Below are positions 5,208 through 9,655 of a DNA stretch of 9,655 nucleotides, piece after piece; the first letter of the stretch is position 1, and every line of letters starts with the position of its first letter. The position numbers and the translations under genes are program-made. Origin of the DNA: Prado023 sp049688595 (GTDB lineage Bacteria > Actinomycetota > Actinomycetes > S36-B12 > CAIYMF01). The notes beneath the pieces are model-generated. The model saw only the letters and a program-made list of their open reading frames with translations. It was not told where the DNA came from and did no database searches. The stretch covers positions 1 through 9,655 of the forward strand of contig JBAVLA010000307.1 in assembly GCA_049688595.1 (NCBI GenBank). Reading direction: 5' to 3'.

Positions 5208-7244
5208 CTATTGCGAGGGGCCTGACGTGCCGAACCGTGCCATCAGCCCTGAGACGTCGCCGCGGGCCAGCTTGGCCGCGCTCTGCTCGTCCAGCCCGAT
5301 GCTCTCCGCCTCGACGCCCCACTTCGACAGCTGCCCGAGGACCGCTGCCCGGGCATTGGCGAACCGGCGGGCGACCATCCGTCGTGCGGCCCACTCCCGC
5401 TCCCGGTCGCGCAGCGCCTTCTCGATCCGGGCGACCTGCTCGTCGGACGCGGGCAGGTGGAAGCCGTGTCGGAGCGCCTCGGCCAGTTCGATCCGGTAGT
5501 CGTGGCCCTGCCGGACGAACACGCCCGGCCGGGTGTCCATCCCGTTCTTGAGGTCCACGAGGCTGATCACGAATGTGACCACTGGGCGGAAGCTGGACTC
5601 GCGGGGAACCCCCGGGGGCCGGGTCTCTGGCGGGCCCATCCACCACGGCTGTCGCACCAGCGAATCGTAGGAGAACTTGTTGATCGGGTCATCGTGGTGG
5701 ATGACCTGTATGTGCCGGACCGTCGGGTCCAAGCCGGGGATCTCGTCGGCCTGCGCAACCATGCCGAGGATCCCGTCTGGATCGACCGACTCAGGGTCGT
5801 TGAACCAGCGATCCCACAGCTTGGTTCGAAATGGCGTGCCGAAGTACAGCCCGCCCTCAAGTCCCAGCTCATCGAACACGTGCGTGCCCTCAGCCGCGAT
5901 GTCGAGCGCCACCTGGGCGCCGAGGCTCTCGCCGAACTGCAGCAGGCGAGGTCGATGGCCCTCGGGCAGCTCGCTGATCCGGTCCCGGACGCCGCGGAGG
6001 ATCAGCGACTGCATCTGGATGCCCGGCTTGGTTCGGTTCAGCGCCAGTGCGCTGGGCAGATGGGCGTACTGCGGCACGACGATCGCGCAGTCGCCGCGGC
6101 TGAGGTACTCCAGCGCCTCAGCGAATGAGTAGTTGACGTAGCCGACCCCGGTCGGTGCGGCCACGACGATGCGGGAGCGCTCGTAGGCTCCGAGGGCTTC
6201 CAGCTCTGCCAGTGCCAGTTCCGCGCGTCCCTGGGGCGTGTCGGCGCTGTCGAAGCCGGCGACTGCACGGATCGGGTCGATCGCAGGTTCCCCCACGACT
6301 TCGGTGATCGCATCGGCGGTCAGGGCCATCAGGACGAATCGGCGGCCCTCCTTGCCGATGTCGTCGAAGGAGACCAAGCTTGTCGGTCCAGCAGTCACAT
6401 AGTGGCTCGTGGGCGGCTCCTGGTAGGCCGGCTCGATCACGTCGTCGGCGTGCATCAGGCGTCGGCGCAGGCGGTTGAGAGCCCAGCCTCCGGCGGGAAC
6501 CAAGCCAGCAGCGGCGACCGCGTGGCCGACGAGCGGGGTGACCGGGTCGTCCCGCCGACACAGGGCGAGGCTGATCAGCCTCGCAGATCCCTCGGCAAGG
6601 GCGTACTCGACGCCGGCGAGGGTGAGCAGCCCGCCACCGACCCCGGCGCCCAGCACGATCGACTTGACCAAGCCCTTGGCCGACGCCGGCGGCACGATCT
6701 GGGCACGGTCGCCGGTCTCGCCGAGCCGTTCGGCGCGCAGCTCCCGGCGGCGCACGCGCATCGCCGAGGTGGCGCCGCCGATCGCCGCGGCAGACGCGAT
6801 CCCCAGGTAGGCTCCCCGCCGGCCGACCAGCGGCTGCATGAGCTCGTCGGAGGCGACGACGAGGGTCGCGGCCAGGGACCCGCCACCGAGCACCCGGGCG
6901 GCTGAGGAGACCGCGGCCACCGGCAGCGGGGTGTCGTGGGTGTCGGGAAGGACCTTCGATGCGGCGATGCCGGCGACCGAGAGCAGCGCGGCGGTGATCA
7001 GGGTCGTCGTCTCCGGGCTGCCGTGCCCGCGGGCATCGGCGACCAGCTCGGCCGAGGCCTCGATCGCTGAGACAGCCACCGTCCCCGCGCCGATCCCATA
7101 GGCAGCGGTGACTGCCGTGGCTATCGCCTGGTCGCTCGTCGAACGTGGCAGCAGCCCCCGGGCGAAGGTGCCTGATGCGATACCTGCTGCTGCGGCCACG
7201 CCGGTGCGAAGAGCCAGGTAACGCCGGTCCGGTCGGGCGTTCAT
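5208..7244 (-). CDS. Abhydrolase_9 (DUF2319) integral membrane serine hydrolase
   Basis: A 678-residue protein with two parts. Residues 1-260 are Ala/Gly-rich with roughly six or seven candidate membrane segments (near 10-32, 40-62, 80-98, 106-134, 146-162, 192-216 and 236-256), broken by the basic stretch MRVRRRELRAERLGE. Residues 280-585 form an alpha/beta-hydrolase domain. The nucleophile elbow FGESLGAQ places the catalytic Ser at 440. HHDDP (516-520) and GHDYR (580-584) are plausible sources of the acid and the His581 base. This arrangement matches the actinobacterial Abhydrolase_9 family with its N-terminal membrane domain. Substrate and physiological role are unknown to me; a cell-envelope lipid ester is a guess. 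The last 90 residues are charged and helical and may be cytoplasmic. The start at 7244 has no Shine-Dalgarno, but CACACT lies at -12 to -7, which allows a leaderless transcript. It follows the DUF2505 gene by 64 bases on the same strand. Confidence 0.87.
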   Translation of the reverse strand: MNARPDRRYLALRTGVAAAAGIASGTFARGLLPRSTSDQAIATAVTAAYGIGAGTVAVSAIEASAELVADARGHGSPETTTLITAALLSVAGIAASKVLPDTHDTPLPVAAVSSAARVLGGGSLAATLVVASDELMQPLVGRRGAYLGIASAAAIGGATSAMRVRRRELRAERLGETGDRAQIVPPASAKGLVKSIVLGAGVGGGLLTLAGVEYALAEGSARLISLALCRRDDPVTPLVGHAVAAAGLVPAGGWALNRLRRRLMHADDVIEPAYQEPPTSHYVTAGPTSLVSFDDIGKEGRRFVLMALTADAITEVVGEPAIDPIRAVAGFDSADTPQGRAELALAELEALGAYERSRIVVAAPTGVGYVNYSFAEALEYLSRGDCAIVVPQYAHLPSALALNRTKPGIQMQSLILRGVRDRISELPEGHRPRLLQFGESLGAQVALDIAAEGTHVFDELGLEGGLYFGTPFRTKLWDRWFNDPESVDPDGILGMVAQADEIPGLDPTVRHIQVIHHDDPINKFSYDSLVRQPWWMGPPETRPPGVPRESSFRPVVTFVISLVDLKNGMDTRPGVFVRQGHDYRIELAEALRHGFHLPASDEQVARIEKALRDREREWAARRMVARRFANARAAVLGQLSKWGVEAESIGLDEQSAAKLARGDVSGLMARFGTSGPSQ

Positions 7245-7275
7245 GAGGGCAGTGTGCCCGATTCGCCCAGTGCGC

Positions 7276-7303
7276 GCGAGCGTCCGGGAGTGTTCGCGCT
7301 CGC
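7276..7303. repeat. inverted repeat between the DUF2505 and membrane hydrolase genes
   Basis: GCGAGCG (7276-7282) and CGCTCGC (7297-7303) are perfect 7-base arms around a 14-base gap. They begin just after the stop of the DUF2505 gene on the minus strand. This could be a weak terminator or processing stem, but the long loop and lack of a T-run make it unconvincing. Confidence 0.25.
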
Positions 7304-7308
7304 CCGTG

Positions 7309-7806
7309 TCAGGCGCCGCTGCGCTCCAGCACCAGTCGACCCTGGACGGAGAGGATCCAGCCGACCAGGTCGCGGTCGATCAGCGCCTCGACGCGCCCCG
7401 CCAGCGGGCGCGGGAGCTGGGCGCGGGTCGTGGTGCTCGTCGTCAGCCGGCATCCGGGATCCACCGCGACCAGGCGGCATTCACCTGACGTCGTGGCCGA
7501 CGGTCGGCCGACGATCGCCACCTCGATCGTGCCCCTTGCGCGGCCGTTCCGCAGGGGTCCCCACGCCTGGTCCCAGCGCATCTGGACGTGCTCGGGGAGG
7601 AACCGGCGGGCCAGGTCCGGGACGTCGTGCTTGCCGGTGTCCAGTCGCCAGTCCATGGAGGCCAGCGTCTGGTCGCCGGAACGTCCCAGCGACAGCGCGA
7701 CCATGTCGATGCCGAGCTCGGCGGCGAAGTCCCGGAGGAATCCCTCGCCCGTGAGCTCGGCCAGCGCGACGGAGGCAGGCACTGCCAGGTCGATCGGATG
7801 CTCCAT
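7309..7806 (-). CDS. DUF2505 family protein
   Basis: A 165-residue soluble protein with no signal peptide or membrane segment. The pattern resembles the actinobacterial DUF2505 family. An N-terminal strand (PIDLAVPASVALAEL) is followed by paired strands through QMRWDQAWGP and GTIEVAIVGRPSATTSGE. CRLTTSTTTRAQLPRP then leads into a terminal helix (LAGRVEALIDRDLVGWIL). The overall strand-rich, helix-capped layout suggests a START/SRPBCC-like lipid-binding fold, but no ligand is established. The length is typical of the family. The frame extends upstream to 8109, but that part is proline/arginine-rich, overlaps the divergent dehydratase gene and looks non-coding, so the ATG at 7806 was chosen. 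Its -10-like GAGAAT at -12 to -7 fits a leaderless start. It precedes the membrane hydrolase gene by 64 bases, so the two are probably cotranscribed. Confidence 0.8.
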   Translation of the reverse strand: MEHPIDLAVPASVALAELTGEGFLRDFAAELGIDMVALSLGRSGDQTLASMDWRLDTGKHDVPDLARRFLPEHVQMRWDQAWGPLRNGRARGTIEVAIVGRPSATTSGECRLVAVDPGCRLTTSTTTRAQLPRPLAGRVEALIDRDLVGWILSVQGRLVLERSGA

Positions 7807-7812
7807 GAACGG

Positions 7813-7843
7813 ATTCTCGCCGATGGCGCTGCCGCCGGCCAAC
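7813..7843 (-). promoter_or_regulatory. candidate leaderless promoter for the DUF2505 gene
   Basis: On the minus strand TTGGCC (four of six matches to TTGACA) and GAGAAT (7813-7818, four of six matches to TATAAT) are separated by 18 bases. The hexamer ends exactly six bases before the ATG, so transcription would begin at the start codon. The region is the divergent spacer with the MaoC-like gene. Confidence 0.35.
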
Positions 7844-7862
7844 GTGGACCGGCGCGCTGCGG

Positions 7863-7892
7863 TTGTGCATCGGTCCGGCTCACGGCTAGCGT
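7863..7892 (+). promoter_or_regulatory. candidate promoter for the MaoC-like gene
   Basis: TTGTGC (7863-7868) and TAGCGT (7887-7892, TAnnnT) are separated by 18 bases. This puts a start site near 7899, ahead of the Shine-Dalgarno at 7911. It is in the 113-base divergent spacer. The match is moderate. Confidence 0.35.
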
Positions 7893-7910
7893 CGGCGGGA
7901 CGCTGCGTTG

Positions 7911-7915
7911 GGAGG
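7911..7915 (+). promoter_or_regulatory. Shine-Dalgarno deciding the MaoC-like start
   Basis: GGAGG lies four bases before the ATG at 7920. It rules in that ATG over the in-frame TTG at 7908, which overlaps this site. Confidence 0.75.
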
Positions 7916-7919
7916 ATCC

Positions 7920-8636
7920 ATGACCGCGGCCGCCGAACCCGCCAGCAGCGCGCTTCCGCGCTCCGAGGTCGGTCTCGCCCGCGCCGCGGCTGCCCTGTGG
8001 AAGCGGCCCGCCCGAGCGGCCACCGCGATCCCGCCGGTGACGACGTCCCTGGTCTCCTGGCGACCCGATCCGCAGCGCCTGGCCGACTTCCGGGAGCTGC
8101 TCGGATCATCGGCGCCGGTCCCCATCGGATTCCCCCAGGTGCCGATCACGGCTCTGCAGCTGGACCTCATGTCGTCGTGGTCCTTCCCGGTGCGGGTCGT
8201 GGGCCTGATCCATCCGGGCTTCGTCGTCGAGGTGCTCGACGAGCTGCCGGCCGACGAACCCTGGGACCTGCGCGTGTGGGTGTCCGGCGGCCGGAGCGAC
8301 GTGAACCCGATCCACCTCCACCCGGCGACAGCGCGCCTGCTCGGGTTCCGCCGGCCCATTGCCCATGGCTGGTGGACGGCCGGGCGGGTCGCCGCGCGTC
8401 TCGGCATCGACGAGCTGCTTCCGGGTCGCAAGCTGGAGATCGTCTTCCGGCGACCGGTCGAGCTGCCCTCCGCGCCGACCCTGTGCTCGAGCACGGCGCC
8501 GGGTGTGGTCACGTTCGCGCTCCTGCCCGAGCCGGGTGTCGGGGGTGCGGACGAGCCGGTTCGTCCGCTGGCGTTCGGCCGGGTGACCGGCCCAACCGGC
8601 CCGGTGACCCGGCCGGATCGAGCGGCACGGCGGTGA
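7920..8636 (+). CDS. MaoC/HtdX-like (R)-hydratase/dehydratase, apparently internally shortened
   Basis: A 238-residue hot-dog-fold protein related to (3R)-hydroxyacyl dehydratases. The C-terminal half has the hydratase-2 signature: DVNPIHLHP (127-135), with candidate catalytic Asp127 and His132, followed by LLGFRRPIAHGWWT (140-153). The N-terminal half resembles the first hot dog of two-domain HtdX-type proteins: VPIGFPQVPITALQLDLM and the Phe-Pro segment leading to GLIHPG (95-100). In HtdX-like proteins of about 280 residues, roughly 60-80 residues link these parts, including the end of the first hot dog and the start of the second. Here WDLRVWV runs almost straight into SGGRSDVNPIH. The motif is also altered: the usual SGDxNP has become SGGRSDVNP. 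The reading frame is clean, so this is an in-frame shortening, not a frameshift. Activity is therefore doubtful. It is transcribed away from the DUF2505 gene and converges on an alpha/beta hydrolase gene 19 bases away. Confidence 0.83.
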   Translation: MTAAAEPASSALPRSEVGLARAAAALWKRPARAATAIPPVTTSLVSWRPDPQRLADFRELLGSSAPVPIGFPQVPITALQLDLMSSWSFPVRVVGLIHPGFVVEVLDELPADEPWDLRVWVSGGRSDVNPIHLHPATARLLGFRRPIAHGWWTAGRVAARLGIDELLPGRKLEIVFRRPVELPSAPTLCSSTAPGVVTFALLPEPGVGGADEPVRPLAFGRVTGPTGPVTRPDRAARR

Positions 8637-8655
8637 GCTCCTGGCCGGCGGCACG

Positions 8656-9510
8656 TCAGGCGGGCAGGGAGCCGACGAAGCCAGCCAGGTCACGTGCCAG
8701 CCTCTCGGGCACCTCCCACAGCACGAGGTGGCCGGTGCCCTCGTAGACAACCAGCCTCGAGCGGGCGATGTCCGCAAGCAGGCCCTGTGCATCCGAGGCA
8801 GCCAGGAGTCCGTCCAGCTCGCCCCACACGATCAGGGTGGGGGCACGGATCGAGCCGACCCGAGTGGGCGGGATAGCTGACGTCAGCCCGGCCAGGGTGT
8901 CGCGCCAGGTGCGGGCCGGCATGCCCGCACCGTCGCGCACGCGGTCCTCCACGTACCAGTCAGGGACTTCGTGGAAGCGCGGGAACCAGTCCAGGGATGC
9001 CCGGACCCAGGCCGGATCGACCGGGTCAACGAGTGCCTCCACCTCGTCGGCGAAGGGCGGCCGGCCATGCAGGCTTCTCGGTGATCCGACCAGCACGAGT
9101 CCCGAGACCCGGTCCGGGTGGTCCACGGCCACCTGCTGTGCCACGTAGCCGCCGCTGGAGGAGCCGACCAGGACCGCGCGGTCCACCCCGAGGGCATCGA
9201 GGAAGGCCACGGCGTCCGCGGCGAAGGACGCGAGCGAGTAGCCAGTGGCTGGCTGCTCGGCCTGGCCGTGCCCGCGCTGGTCCGGGGCGAGCACGTGCAG
9301 GTGCGCAGGGAGCAGCGGCCGGAGTCGGTCGAAGCAGCCGCGCGACTCCGCCCAAGGGTGCAGGAGCAGCACCGCGGGGCCAGAGTGGTCCCCCTGCTCG
9401 ACGAATGGCAGGGCCACGCCCGTGCTCAGCTTCACCCAGCGACTGGTGTCGGCCTGCCCGGTGCCGGTCGCCTGCGTCGGTCGGCGCGCCGAGTCATCAG
9501 TGCGCTCCAT
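8656..9510 (-). CDS. soluble alpha/beta hydrolase
   Basis: A 284-residue alpha/beta-hydrolase with a complete, well-spaced catalytic set. The nucleophile elbow GSSSGG gives Ser118, the acid is Asp233 in WGELDGLL, and the base is His261 in EGTGHLVLWE. LLLHPWAES (48-56) forms the oxyanion-hole loop (the usual HG replaced by HP) and PDQRGHG (76-82) follows beta-strand 4. A cap region lies at about 145-215. This layout covers esterases, enol-lactonases and related C-C hydrolases, and the substrate cannot be deduced. Size is normal for the family, and there is no signal peptide or membrane segment, so it is cytoplasmic. The first 25 residues are polar and poorly conserved-looking, so a later start is possible. 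The ATG at 9510 has no Shine-Dalgarno but has TACCCT at -12 to -7, which favours a leaderless start there. It converges with the MaoC-like gene and diverges from a possible gene at 9586. Confidence 0.88.
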   Translation of the reverse strand: MERTDDSARRPTQATGTGQADTSRWVKLSTGVALPFVEQGDHSGPAVLLLHPWAESRGCFDRLRPLLPAHLHVLAPDQRGHGQAEQPATGYSLASFAADAVAFLDALGVDRAVLVGSSSGGYVAQQVAVDHPDRVSGLVLVGSPRSLHGRPPFADEVEALVDPVDPAWVRASLDWFPRFHEVPDWYVEDRVRDGAGMPARTWRDTLAGLTSAIPPTRVGSIRAPTLIVWGELDGLLAASDAQGLLADIARSRLVVYEGTGHLVLWEVPERLARDLAGFVGSLPA

Positions 9511-9516
9511 CGCTGC

Positions 9517-9522
9517 AGGGTA
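9517..9522 (-). promoter_or_regulatory. -10-like hexamer of a leaderless promoter for the alpha/beta hydrolase
   Basis: TACCCT (minus strand, TAnnnT) ends six bases before the ATG at 9510, so the implied start site is the A of the start codon. No good -35 is visible. Confidence 0.35.
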
Positions 9523-9573
9523 TTGCTTCCGAGCAGGTGCGCGACAGCCCTAGGCGAGCCGAAGGCATTCGCT

Positions 9574-9579
9574 TAGGCT
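9574..9579 (+). promoter_or_regulatory. -10-like hexamer before the possible gene at 9586
   Basis: TAGGCT (TAnnnT) ends six bases before the ATG at 9586, the same leaderless geometry seen divergently at 9517-9522. The -35 position reads TAGGCG, which is poor. Confidence 0.3.
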
Positions 9580-9585
9580 CAGCTC

Positions 9586-9655
9586 ATGTCCGAACGGACG
9601 CAACGGGTGTGGCCCGGCCCCAGGGATCGGGCCCCGACGACGAACCGGCCCGCGC
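9586..9655 (+). CDS. possible start of a plus-strand gene (partial, runs off right edge)
   Basis: An ATG at 9586 opens a frame of 23 codons that reaches the edge without a stop, beginning MSERTQRVWPGPRDRAP. No family can be recognised from so little. Support comes from a TAGGCT hexamer at -12 to -7 (leaderless layout) and from its divergent position to the alpha/beta hydrolase, leaving a 75-base spacer. There is no Shine-Dalgarno. In GC-rich DNA a 70-base open frame is weak evidence by itself. Confidence 0.3.
   Translation, partial: MSERTQRVWPGPRDRAPTTNRPA

Noticed and set aside
4634..5551. 305-residue plus-strand open frame crossing the leader region
   Set aside because: It overlaps two real minus-strand genes and the operator and hairpin; its Arg/Ser/Pro-rich product looks non-coding.
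7247..7259. GGGCA-GTG-TGCCC inverted repeat before the membrane hydrolase ATG
   Set aside because: Arms of five with a three-base gap are common by chance in GC-rich DNA.
7807..8109. 101-residue N-terminal extension of the DUF2505 frame
   Set aside because: It overlaps the divergent MaoC-like gene and is Arg/Pro-rich without domain character.
7430..8746. 438-residue plus-strand open frame
   Set aside because: It is out of frame with the MaoC-like gene and antisense to its neighbours; the hydratase motif is in another frame with a proper Shine-Dalgarno.
9118..9576. 152-residue plus-strand open frame
   Set aside because: It is antisense to the alpha/beta hydrolase, which has a complete catalytic triad.
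1..9655. tRNA, rRNA, CRISPR, insertion sequence or phage attachment site
   Set aside because: I saw no cloverleaf-like sequence, regularly spaced repeats, transposase motifs or terminal inverted repeats on either strand.

Overview
The window is GC-rich, densely coded DNA with strong G/C preference at third codon positions. The families present include an Abhydrolase_9 (DUF2319) membrane hydrolase, a DUF2505 protein, and a MaoC protein resembling mycobacterial HtdX. Together they point to an actinomycete (Actinomycetota). A Nocardioides-like or related genus is possible, but the sequence alone does not settle it. Seven genes are well supported, and an eighth may begin at the right edge. There are no RNA genes, insertion sequences or CRISPR arrays.

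Left part (1-4863, all minus strand): a three-gene lipid or polyketide set. Transcription runs from an FMN-dependent enoyl-reductase/nitronate-monooxygenase-type protein related to PfaD, through a long acyl-CoA dehydrogenase, to a large synthase that leaves the window. The visible part of the synthase is a complete ketosynthase with an intact Cys-His-His triad and signatures closer to PfaA (polyunsaturated-fatty-acid or 'secondary lipid' synthases) than to modular PKS. This looks like an actinobacterial Pfa-like iterative system. The product is unknown, and the embedded acyl-CoA dehydrogenase is its most distinctive feature.

Middle (4864-5207): a 344-base non-coding leader ahead of this set. 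It holds a perfect TGTGA-N6-TCACA palindrome of Crp/GlxR type and a perfect 11-bp hairpin, so the set is probably regulated.

Right-middle (5208-7806, minus strand): a DUF2505 gene followed by the Abhydrolase_9 membrane serine hydrolase, probably cotranscribed. A divergent intergenic region (7807-7919) separates them from a plus-strand MaoC/HtdX-like dehydratase gene (7920-8636). That dehydratase appears to have lost an internal segment. It converges on a minus-strand soluble alpha/beta hydrolase (8656-9510). At 9586 a further plus-strand reading frame may begin.

Genes without a Shine-Dalgarno sequence here tend to carry a -10-like hexamer exactly at -12 to -7 from the ATG, which suggests leaderless transcripts. 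KS, ACAD and MaoC instead have clear Shine-Dalgarno sequences.
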